A stretch of DNA of 64,000 nt from Pyrinomonadaceae bacterium (lineage in GTDB: Bacteria; Acidobacteriota; Blastocatellia; Pyrinomonadales; Pyrinomonadaceae), in assembly GCA_030841105.1 (NCBI GenBank), contig JAVEDE010000094.1, positions 31,376 to 95,375 of the forward strand. The letters run 5' to 3'. The notes under the pieces were generated by a model that did no database searches, was not told the origin of the DNA, and saw only the letters and a program-made list of their open reading frames with translations. Made by a program: the position numbers and the translations under genes. Shown here piece by piece: positions 26,672 through 33,507 of this stretch; within the stretch, counting starts at the first letter, position 1; every line of letters starts with the position of its first letter.

Positions 26672-26742
26672 AAGTGATGAGTGATGAGTAATGAGTGATG
26701 AGTAAGAAGAGTTTTCAACTCATCACCCATCACTCATCACTT
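26672..26742. repeat. Inverted repeat of GTGATGA-type units
   Basis: Tandem GTGATGAGT-like units at 26672-26704 are mirrored by ACTCATCAC-like units at 26718-26742. The element fills the 80-base gap between the KAS III-like stop and the acyl-CoA ligase start and would form a long hairpin right before the ligase initiation codon. Confidence 0.7.
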
Positions 26743-26747
26743 CTCTT

Positions 26748-27737
26748 TCACCAGCGGAACGCCGCGCAGGCCATGTTGAGGCCGCCGCCCGAGGCGCACA
26801 TCACGACGATCTGGCCGCGTTCGAGTTTCCCCTCGCGCACCGCGTCGTCCAAGACCATCGGGATGCAGGCCGAACCAGTGTAGCCCCACTTGCCCATCAC
26901 CGTGTGCGTGCGCGACATCGGCAACTCCAACGCCTCCATCACGATCTTGATCGTGCTCAGGTTGACCTGCGTGAACAAAAAGAGCGACACGTCATCGGTC
27001 GTCAACCGACACTTGCCGAGCACCTCGCGCACGATGCGCTGCCAGCCTTCGATGTTCACCTCCGGCGGGTACTTCTTGGCGAACCTCACCTTCGTGTAGA
27101 AATTCTCCGCCAGCACGCGCTCGTCAATCGGCATGTGCGTGCCGCCCGCGTAGACGCCCATGTGATCGTGATAACGCCCGTCGGCGACGAGTTTCGCACC
27201 GAGGAAACCGGGCGACTCTTCGGAGGCTTGCACGACGACCGCGCCCGCGCCGTCGGCGAAGATGGTCGAGGTCTTCTTCTCCGTCCAGTCAACGTACTTG
27301 CTCATCGCGTAAGCCCCGACGACGAGCACGTTGCGATAGGCTTCATCGGCGATAACGTACTTCGTCGCCGTGTCGAGCGCGGTGACGAAACCGGCGCACG
27401 CGCAGTTGACGTCGAACGTGCCCGCGTTACGCGCGCCGAGGCGATCCTGCACGACGACGGATGTGGCGGGCGACAGATACTCCGGCGTGTCGGTGGCGAG
27501 GATGATGAGGTCTAAATCTTCGGGCGCGAGGTTGGACGAGCGAAGCGCAAGGCGAGCGGCCTCGGTCGCCAGATCGGCCGTGCTCTCGTCGTCGGCGCAG
27601 ACGTGGCGTTCGTTGATGCCGACGATGTTTGAGACGAAGTCGTTGATGTTTTCGCCGAGCATGCGGCTCAGGTCGTCGTTGGTCAGCACTCGCGCGGGCA
27701 CGTATGCCCCCGTGCCGTTTATTTTGGCGTAACGCAT
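26748..27737 (-). CDS. FabH-like (KAS III family) protein with altered catalytic triad
   Basis: A 329-residue thiolase-fold protein of the beta-ketoacyl-ACP synthase III family. The nucleophile Cys is kept (Cys114 in NCACAGF). However, the position of the FabH catalytic His, normally in HQAN, reads TQVN (Thr256), and the catalytic Asn, normally in GNTSA, reads GYTGS (Tyr286). Both residues are required for decarboxylative condensation in FabH, so this protein probably does something else, such as acyl transfer, thioester hydrolysis or another ligation. The rest of the fold, including the C-terminal GGGLNMACA loop, is well preserved and the gene shows no sign of decay. It lies between an alpha/beta hydrolase and an acyl-CoA ligase on one strand. 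Confidence 0.85.
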   Translation of the reverse strand: MRYAKINGTGAYVPARVLTNDDLSRMLGENINDFVSNIVGINERHVCADDESTADLATEAARLALRSSNLAPEDLDLIILATDTPEYLSPATSVVVQDRLGARNAGTFDVNCACAGFVTALDTATKYVIADEAYRNVLVVGAYAMSKYVDWTEKKTSTIFADGAGAVVVQASEESPGFLGAKLVADGRYHDHMGVYAGGTHMPIDERVLAENFYTKVRFAKKYPPEVNIEGWQRIVREVLGKCRLTTDDVSLFLFTQVNLSTIKIVMEALELPMSRTHTVMGKWGYTGSACIPMVLDDAVREGKLERGQIVVMCASGGGLNMACAAFRW

Positions 27738-27776
27738 GTTGGTCGTGTGTTGGTTGTAACGGGCGAGACTCTGGTT

Positions 27777-28583
27777 TCAGTTGGACGAACTTTGTTTGAG
27801 AAAAGCGACGACGGCGGCGTTGAACTGTGCCGCCGCCTCGATGAAAAACATGTGGCTGCCGCCCGGTATCACGACGAGTTGCGCGCCCGGTATGGCGTCG
27901 GCGAGGCGGGCGGAGTTTTCCGCGGGCACTACTTGATCTGTGTCCCCTGTGATGACGAGCGTGCGCGCCGCGATCTCATGGACGCGCGCGGCGGCGTCGA
28001 ACGTCTGCCCGGCGCGCGCCTGCTGCATGTAGACTTCATCGGGTACGACGTTCGACAGGCGCATCTCCAACACGCGCTCGACCTCCGCGCCTTGCTCCGC
28101 AACGTAAGTCGGCGCGAACGAGAGCAGCAAATTCTGCCGGATGCGTTCATCCGCCGTCAGCCCGAAGTTCGACGCGTAGGCTGCGAGCACGGCGGCGTCC
28201 GGCGGGACGTGGCCTGCCCCGCCCGCGCTCGTGCAACACAGCACGAGGCTCTCCGTCCTTTGCGGAAACAGCAGCGCGAACTCCTGTGCGACGAAGCCGC
28301 CGAGCGACGCGCCGAGGACGTGTGCGCGTTCGATGCCGAGCGCGTCGAGCAATTTTGCGACTGTCGCGGCGAGCGCATGCGTCGAGAATGCTACGTCAGA
28401 TTTGTCGGAACGACCAACGCCGGGCGGGTCGAAGACGATGGTGCGGAAGTGTGCGGCGAAGTGGGGCGTCTGTTTGAACCAGAGCCACAGCCCCGTGCCC
28501 AGCCCCGGAATCAAGACGAGCGGCGCGCCCTCGCCGTGGACTTCGTAATAGACACTCGCGCCGTCAATTGAAAGTTTAGGCAT
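27777..28583 (-). CDS. Alpha/beta-fold hydrolase
   Basis: A 268-residue single-domain hydrolase with the complete triad: Ser in GASLGG, Asp in VITGDTDQVV and His in GGSHMFF. The oxyanion segment LVLIPGLGTG and PPGVGRSDKS are typical of the esterase/lactonase branch, so esterase or lactonase activity is the best guess. The Ser nucleophile distinguishes it from OleB-type hydrolases, which use Asp. The gene ends 39 bases before the KAS III-like start and is probably the first gene of a three-gene operon with it and the long-chain ligase. Confidence 0.85.
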   Translation of the reverse strand: MPKLSIDGASVYYEVHGEGAPLVLIPGLGTGLWLWFKQTPHFAAHFRTIVFDPPGVGRSDKSDVAFSTHALAATVAKLLDALGIERAHVLGASLGGFVAQEFALLFPQRTESLVLCCTSAGGAGHVPPDAAVLAAYASNFGLTADERIRQNLLLSFAPTYVAEQGAEVERVLEMRLSNVVPDEVYMQQARAGQTFDAAARVHEIAARTLVITGDTDQVVPAENSARLADAIPGAQLVVIPGGSHMFFIEAAAQFNAAVVAFLKQSSSN

Positions 28584-28660
28584 CCCGTCGCTTCACCCGC
28601 CTCGCTTCGTCAATTCGTTTTTGCCGCCGCACATAGTACCCGCAAAAACGCGCCGCCGCC

Positions 28661-28695
28661 AAAAAGAGAGGCGACCGATGTCGGCCGCCTCTCTT
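28661..28695 (-). terminator. Rho-independent terminator of the ECF sigma gene
   Basis: On the minus strand AAGAGAGGCG pairs with CGCCTCTCTT around a short inner stem, and the right arm runs straight into a T-run. It lies 37 bases after the stop of the sigma-factor gene and before the alpha/beta hydrolase gene, isolating the two transcripts. Confidence 0.85.
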
Positions 28696-28731
28696 GAATA
28701 AATTTGTGGATAAATTTGCCGGGAGCGAAAG

Positions 28732-29421
28732 TCAGACTTCGGCGTTACCGTCGTCCGTCTTGTGCACGCCGTTGGACGAAGGTAGGGTGAGGAGTTTGCG
28801 AAGCCGCAGTCGCGCCTTGTGCAGTTGCGACTTGGACGTGCCGGTCGAGCAGCCGAGCATGCGGCCGATCTCTTCGTGCTCGTAGCCTTCTACGTCGTGG
28901 AGGATGAAGACGGCGCGGTAGCCGGGCGCGAGTCGCGCGAGCGCGTTGTCGAGACTGATCTTGTCCACCACCTGCATGCGGCCGGGGTGTTCCGTCCCGC
29001 GCACCACCTCGTTCGGCGTCTCGCCGTCTTCCGTGCTCCGCTCGCGCCCGTTGCGCTTGCGAAAGTGCATCAGGACGTGGTTGACCGTCAGGCGATGCAG
29101 CCACGTCGAGAAGGCCGACTCGCCGCGAAATGAACCAATCTTGCGGAAGAGGTGGACGAAGACTTCCTGCGTCAGGTCTTCCGCCTCGTGGACGTTCTGC
29201 GTCATCCGCAGGCACAGGCGATAGACTTGCCGGTGGTGTCGCCTATACACCTCCTCGAACGACTCCATGTCCCCGGCGGCTGTGTCGCGCGCGAGTTGCT
29301 GCGCGGTGCGTTCCGCGAGGCTCGTCTCTGTCGCCGACGTCGCCGTCGTTGTCGTCGCCGTCGTCGTCATCGTCGTGCGTCCCGACTCCGGCCAGACTTG
29401 CAGCACTCCGGTTGTGATCAT
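28732..29421 (-). CDS. ECF (RpoE-like) RNA polymerase sigma factor
   Basis: A 229-residue sigma-70 family factor with region 2 ([18 protein letters not shown] then [15 protein letters not shown]) and region 4 ([27 protein letters not shown] followed by [16 protein letters not shown]). The region 2 and 4 arrangement without region 3 defines an ECF factor. The N-terminus carries an unusual Thr/Ala-rich stretch written by a GAC/GCC-type trinucleotide run. I start at the ATG at 29421; GGGAGG lies fourteen bases upstream, slightly far, and a Met seventeen codons in is an alternative. No anti-sigma gene is adjacent; the neighbour upstream is a Spy/CpxP-like periplasmic protein, suggesting envelope-stress control. 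Confidence 0.9.
   Translation of the reverse strand: MITTGVLQVWPESGRTTMTTTATTTTATSATETSLAERTAQQLARDTAAGDMESFEEVYRRHHRQVYRLCLRMTQNVHEAEDLTQEVFVHLFRKIGSFRGESAFSTWLHRLTVNHVLMHFRKRNGRERSTEDGETPNEVVRGTEHPGRMQVVDKISLDNALARLAPGYRAVFILHDVEGYEHEEIGRMLGCSTGTSKSQLHKARLRLRKLLTLPSSNGVHKTDDGNAEV
29330..29380 (-). repeat. Trinucleotide-rich tract in the sigma-factor 5' region
   Basis: About fifty bases of mostly GTC/GCC/GTT triplets encode a Thr/Ala run near the sigma-factor N-terminus. In-frame length variation here would change only the disordered N-terminal tail. Confidence 0.5.
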
Positions 29422-29592
29422 GTTCTTTGTCCGAGCCTCCCCGGCTCGCGCCGTGCGCGGCTTAAAGTTGCTGCGAACGTCGTCCGAATAAAGTTGGAGG
29501 GGAGGCCGCTTGTCCACCCCGGCTTCCCCCTTGAGAAGAAGGCGGCTCTGGCGATTCTCCACGCGAGCCGCGACGCGGTACGTCCTCGCCCG

Positions 29593-30159
29593 CTATCTGC
29601 CGTCCGGCACTTCTCCCGGCCGCGGCGGCGCGCCGCGACGATGTTGGCCGCCCTGCTCGAACTGGCTGCGACGCTCGGCGAGTTTGGCCTTCTGCTCCGC
29701 CGTCAGCAGCGCGTAGACCTGCGACATCATGCGCGCACGCGCCACCTCTATCTCGACGTGGATGGAGGCGCGCGTCTGTGCCGCCGCGCGCACGGCCGCC
29801 TCGTCGAACGCGCCGTCCTTCAAGCCGTCGAACGGACTGTCGCCCGCCGCGAACAGTTGCTCGTGCAGACTCTTCGTGCTCTCCTCGAAACTGTCCGTGA
29901 TCTGTTTGACCTGCGCCTTCTGCGCGTCGGTCAGGTTGAGATCACGCGCCAACGGGCCGAGCGCGCCGCCGCGCTCACCGCCACCACCACCACGACCGCC
30001 GCGTTCACCGCCGCCGTGCCCGCCGAACCCGCCGCGACCGCCACCGCCACCACCGCGACCGACGCCCTGCTGTTGGGCAAAGCCGACCGCCGCCAACGCC
30101 AACGCGGCGACCAACACCAGCGCGCCGCCGATCCTCAATCTTGTTTTAGTCAACCTCAT
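29593..30159 (-). CDS. Spy/CpxP-like periplasmic protein with Gly-rich N-terminus
   Basis: A 188-residue exported protein. After the signal peptide (ending near VGFAQQ) comes a forty-residue Gly/Arg-rich linker, then a helical domain with the two LTxxQ repeats that define the Spy/CpxP/CnrX group: LTDAQKAQV and LTAEQKAKL. Such proteins are periplasmic chaperones or sensors that dampen envelope or metal stress signalling. The gene diverges from a CpxR/CpxA-like pair, exactly the arrangement of cpxP and cpxRA in enterobacteria, and precedes the ECF sigma gene on its own strand. A GGGA ribosome-binding site precedes the ATG. The Gly-rich linker is unusually long. Confidence 0.82.
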   Translation of the reverse strand: MRLTKTRLRIGGALVLVAALALAAVGFAQQQGVGRGGGGGGRGGFGGHGGGERGGRGGGGGERGGALGPLARDLNLTDAQKAQVKQITDSFEESTKSLHEQLFAAGDSPFDGLKDGAFDEAAVRAAAQTRASIHVEIEVARARMMSQVYALLTAEQKAKLAERRSQFEQGGQHRRGAPPRPGEVPDGR

Positions 30160-30254
30160 CTTATTTATCCCTTTCCCCGAAAAGTTGTTCCCGCAAAACC
30201 GTTGCGACCTCTTTCGTTCGCCCTCTGTTATACGCTAACCCAGCGCGGCGCGAC

Positions 30255-30324
30255 GTAAAGAGTCCGTCTAAGGAATGTAAAGTTTTGTCAACGCGCCTTT
30301 GGCCGCCGCTTGACACTTCTTTAC
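30255..30324. promoter_or_regulatory. CpxR-box-like half-sites in divergent promoter region
   Basis: On the plus strand GTAAA occurs at 30255-30259 and 30277-30281 (22 bases apart), and GTCAA follows at 30287-30291 after a five-base spacer. An inverted TTTAC lies at 30320-30324 next to a TTGACA at 30310. The E. coli CpxR consensus is GTAAA-N4-8-GTAAA, so the 30277-30291 pair matches with one mismatch. The sites sit between the Spy-like gene and the response regulator. Confidence 0.5.
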
Positions 30325-30416
30325 GTTCGGCGCGCGCCGTTTAAGTTAGAATGATCAGCTTTTTGAGAGGCGGGGACACGCGGCCGGGCGATGCGGAAGG
30401 GCGGAAGGGCGGGACG

Positions 30417-31121
30417 ATGGAGCGCATACTGGTGATTGACGACGACGTGGGGCTGTGCGAACTGGTGTCGGAATATCTCGCGCCCGAAGGCTACGAGGTC
30501 GAAGCGTCGCACGACGGCGAGGCGGGGACGGAGCGCGCGCTCTCCGGCGAGCACGCGCTCGTCGTGCTCGACTTCATGCTGCCCGGCATCAACGGCTTTG
30601 AAGTGCTGCGCCGCATCCGCGCCCGCTCGCGCCTGCCCGTCGTGATGCTGACGGCGCGCGGCGACGAACTGGATCGCATCGTCGGCTTGGAGATCGGCGC
30701 GGACGACTATCTGCCGAAACCCTTCAACCCGCGCGAACTCGTCGCGCGCATCAGCGCGGTGCTCAGGCGCGCGCGCCCCGAAGCGGACGACGGGCGACAG
30801 TCGCCGCAGACGCTCGCCGTCGGCGACGTGGAGATGGACACGGGCACGCGCGTCGTCCGTCGCGCGGGCAAGATGATCGAGTTGACGGTCGTCGAATACG
30901 ATCTACTGGAAAAACTACTGCGCGCCCCCGGCCGGATCGTGACGCGCGAAGAGTTGGTCAGAGACGTGCTGCACCGCAACCTCTCGCCCTTCGACCGCAG
31001 CATAGACATGCACGTCAGCAACCTGCGTAAGAAGCTCGGCCATCAGGTCGGCGGCAGCGTCGAGCGCATCAAGACGGTGCGAGGCGTCGGCTACATCTAC
31101 GCGCGGCCGGGTGAGTCGTGA
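30417..31121 (+). CDS. OmpR/PhoB-family response regulator (CpxR-like)
   Basis: A 234-residue regulator with a receiver domain (acidic pocket IDDDVG, phospho-acceptor Asp in LVVLDFMLPG, Lys in YLPKPFNPREL) and a winged-helix domain ending in SIDMHVSNLRKKLG and GVGYIYARPG. It should bind direct-repeat DNA sites after phosphorylation by the kinase encoded downstream. The frame opens earlier, but the ATG at 30417 follows GGAAGGGCGGGA and starts the receiver fold. Divergence from the Spy/CpxP-like gene suggests a Cpx-type feedback loop. Confidence 0.93.
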   Translation: MERILVIDDDVGLCELVSEYLAPEGYEVEASHDGEAGTERALSGEHALVVLDFMLPGINGFEVLRRIRARSRLPVVMLTARGDELDRIVGLEIGADDYLPKPFNPRELVARISAVLRRARPEADDGRQSPQTLAVGDVEMDTGTRVVRRAGKMIELTVVEYDLLEKLLRAPGRIVTREELVRDVLHRNLSPFDRSIDMHVSNLRKKLGHQVGGSVERIKTVRGVGYIYARPGES

Positions 31122-31237
31122 GCAGTTCCCGGTTCGCGGTCAAGAGTCGTGCGCGGTTCGCAGTCGTCACTTAGCGACGTATGACGCGCGGCATAAGGCC
31201 GGGACATTTGCCGAAGAGTGAGAGGCAGAAAGTTTGC

Positions 31238-31289
31238 TGCACGGTCTGAGTTGGGGCATTTGATGCGCGGTCAGAGGCGGGACATTCGA
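31238..31289 (+). repeat. 26-bp tandem near-duplication at the kinase start
   Basis: Two 26-base units (31238-31263 and 31264-31289) share about 77 percent identity by eye, with common core CGGTC and CATT-GATGC. Each ends in an ATG: 31263 (out of frame, 14 codons) and 31289 (the kinase start). A third partial copy begins in the coding region. Confidence 0.55.
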
Positions 31290-32740
31290 TGCACAGTCTT
31301 TTTCTGAAAGTCTTCCTGTGGTTCTGGCTGGCGATGGCGCTCGTCATCGCCGCGCTGTTTTTGACGAGCGAGTTGACGCGCAGCGAGCCGCAGTTCCCTT
31401 CCTACTCCGGCATGGACAGGGCGATGACCGCCTACGGCCAACTCGCGGCGACAACCTACGAGCGCGAGGGCGCGGAGGGCTTGCGTAAATTCTTCGGCGA
31501 GCCGCAGCAACAGGAGAACGCGCAGGGCGACGCGCGGCAAGACGACGTGCGGCAGCGAGGCGGCGACAACGCGCGGCCGGGCGGCGATGCCTTCTATCTA
31601 CTCGACGCGCAGGGCGCGGAAGTGACCGGGCGCGTTGTGCCGCGCGGCGTCGCGGAAGTGTCGCGGCGGGCGTTGGCATCGGGCGCAATCACGCGGAGCG
31701 CACCCGGCGCGGAGATGTTCGTCGCTCACCCGGTCAAGACCGCGAGCGGGCGCACTTACGTCCTCGTTGATTGGAGGCCGCGACGCAGGCCGCCGCCCGG
31801 CTTCTTCTCGGATCAACCCGCGGCGCAACTTTTACGCATCCTCGCCGTGCTCCTGACGGCGGGCGCTCTCTGCTACCTGCTGGCGCGCTACATCGTCTCG
31901 CCCGTCGTCAAACTGCGCGCCGTGACGGGACAGGTCGCGCGCGGCGATCTGTCGGCGCGCGTCAGCCCTCTGCTCGGCCGACGCCGTGACGAACTGGCCG
32001 ACATGGGTCGTGACTTCGACGCGATGGCGGCGCGCATCGAGACGCTCGTCAGCGCGCAGCAACGTCTCATCCGCGACATCTCGCACGAGTTGCGTTCACC
32101 GCTCACGCGGCTCGGCGTCGCGTTGGAGTTGGCGCGACGACACACCAGCCCGCAGGCTACGTCTGCGCTCGACCGCATCGGGCGCGAGGCCGAAAGCATC
32201 AACGAGATGATCGGCCAACTGCTGACGCTCTCGCGCGTCGAGAGCGGCGACGCCGAAGGCTTGCGCCGCGTGCGACTCGACCTCTGCGCGCTCGTGCGCG
32301 AGATCGCCGACGACGCAGACTTCGAGGCGCGCGGCCGCGCCCGCTCCGCACGCGCGACCGAGTGCGAGCCGTGCACGACGACGGGCGTGCCCGGTCTCAT
32401 CAAGAGTGCGATTGAGAACGTGGTGCGTAACGCCGTGCGCCACACGGCCGAAGGGACGGAGGTTGAGATCACGCTTTTCTGTGAAGAGGCGGGCGGCGCG
32501 CGGCAGGCCGTCGTCGCCGTGCGCGATCACGGGGCGGGCGTGCCGGAGGAGACGCTGGAAGAAATCTTCCGTCCCTTCTACCGCGTGGGCGAAGCGCGCG
32601 ACCGTCAGACGGGCGGCGCGGGACTCGGCCTCGCCATCGCCGCCCGCGCCACGCGCCTGCACGGCGGCACGATCAAAGCCTCGAACGCTCACGGCGGCGG
32701 CTTGCTCGTCGAAATAAAATTCCCCGCCAGCGACGATTGA
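31289..32740 (+). CDS. Membrane sensor histidine kinase (CpxA-like)
   Basis: A 483-residue kinase with one N-terminal membrane helix (about 5-27), a periplasmic domain of some 155 residues rich in Gln/Arg/Gly, and a second helix (about 183-205). A HAMP domain follows (SPVVKLRAVTGQVARGDL), then HisKA with the phospho-acceptor His in RDISHELRSPLTRL, and an ATPase domain with NVVRNAVRHT, DHGAGVP and GAGLGLAIA. The HisKA and HAMP sequences are CpxA-like. It is co-directional with the response regulator, 167 bases downstream. That gap holds a 26-bp tandem duplication that spans the start codon. Confidence 0.92.
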   Translation: MHSLFLKVFLWFWLAMALVIAALFLTSELTRSEPQFPSYSGMDRAMTAYGQLAATTYEREGAEGLRKFFGEPQQQENAQGDARQDDVRQRGGDNARPGGDAFYLLDAQGAEVTGRVVPRGVAEVSRRALASGAITRSAPGAEMFVAHPVKTASGRTYVLVDWRPRRRPPPGFFSDQPAAQLLRILAVLLTAGALCYLLARYIVSPVVKLRAVTGQVARGDLSARVSPLLGRRRDELADMGRDFDAMAARIETLVSAQQRLIRDISHELRSPLTRLGVALELARRHTSPQATSALDRIGREAESINEMIGQLLTLSRVESGDAEGLRRVRLDLCALVREIADDADFEARGRARSARATECEPCTTTGVPGLIKSAIENVVRNAVRHTAEGTEVEITLFCEEAGGARQAVVAVRDHGAGVPEETLEEIFRPFYRVGEARDRQTGGAGLGLAIAARATRLHGGTIKASNAHGGGLLVEIKFPASDD

Positions 32741-32766
32741 ACAACGTCAACCGCGAATTGCAACCG

Positions 32767-32806
32767 GCTGACACTCGCTGACACTCGCTGACACTCGCTG
32801 ACACTC
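32767..32806. repeat. Four tandem copies of a 10-bp unit
   Basis: Four perfect head-to-tail copies of GCTGACACTC lie between the stops of the convergent CpxA-like and DUF1579-like genes. There are no spacers, so this is a minisatellite and not a CRISPR array. Confidence 0.85.
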
Positions 32807-32832
32807 GCTTGCGCCGCCTCTAGCGTCTTCGC

Positions 32833-33420
32833 TTACTTCTGGCTGACCGCCCCGGCGCGAGGCCAGTCCGTGTCGCCCACCCGTTTGAGATTCATCTCGA
32901 AGAAGCGCACCGGCTCTTTGCCCGTCATGATCCGGTCGCCCACTTCGCGCCACGCGCCGTCCTTGATGACCGCCGTGTAGCGGATCGTCATCGCCCCCGC
33001 CGGTATCTCCCAGACATAGCCGTCGGCCGTCGGCGTCAAAGCGAAGTCGCCGACCTGTCCTTGCGCGTAGGAGTGCAAGGTGTAAGCGCGCGTCGCAGAG
33101 TTGTAAGAGATCGTGCCGAAGGCGTTGAACGTGACCTTGCTGTCCGGGTCGTACCCGCGCCCCTCGATGACCTTCACCGAGCCGTCGAGGAACGGCCCGA
33201 TGCGCTCGGTCTGCGTGATGTTGTGACGCTCGCCCGAAGGCAGGACAGTCCACGCCGCGCCCCGCCAGACGCCGTCCATAATGGCGAGCCGTTGCATGGC
33301 CTCGCGTTGCGCCGCGAGGAGCGTCGCCGGGTCTGGTCGCCCCTGTTGCCCGAAAGCGTTGAACGCCGCGCCCAAAGTGATCCAGACGAATGCCCACGCC
33401 GCAATTCGATGTTTGATCAT
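32833..33420 (-). CDS. DUF1579-like exported protein
   Basis: A 195-residue protein with a signal peptide (hydrophobic WAFVWITLGAAFNAF then GQQ). The mature domain starts with AMQRLAIMDGVWRGAAW and contains repeated beta-strand segments such as ERIGPFLDGSVKVIEGRGY and FNAFGTISYNSATRAY. This lipocalin-like pattern fits DUF1579 and related proteins of unknown function. A GGAGGAGAAGAAG ribosome-binding site precedes the ATG. It follows the aminopeptidase P gene on the same strand by 87 bases. Confidence 0.65.
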   Translation of the reverse strand: MIKHRIAAWAFVWITLGAAFNAFGQQGRPDPATLLAAQREAMQRLAIMDGVWRGAAWTVLPSGERHNITQTERIGPFLDGSVKVIEGRGYDPDSKVTFNAFGTISYNSATRAYTLHSYAQGQVGDFALTPTADGYVWEIPAGAMTIRYTAVIKDGAWREVGDRIMTGKEPVRFFEMNLKRVGDTDWPRAGAVSQK

Positions 33421-33507
33421 CTCTTCTTCTCCTCCTCACATATCACGCCCGACACAATGCCCGACCGACTGCCGCGCGGGCAGCATGCGGGCGACGCTTA
33501 GGCCGTG

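Noticed and set aside
24880..28583. An oleABC-type olefin biosynthesis cluster
   Set aside because: No OleD-like dehydrogenase; the KAS III-like protein lacks the OleA His and Asn, and the hydrolase has a Ser and not an Asp nucleophile.
32767..32806. CRISPR array
   Set aside because: The repeats are directly adjacent 10-bp units without spacers and no cas genes occur in the window.
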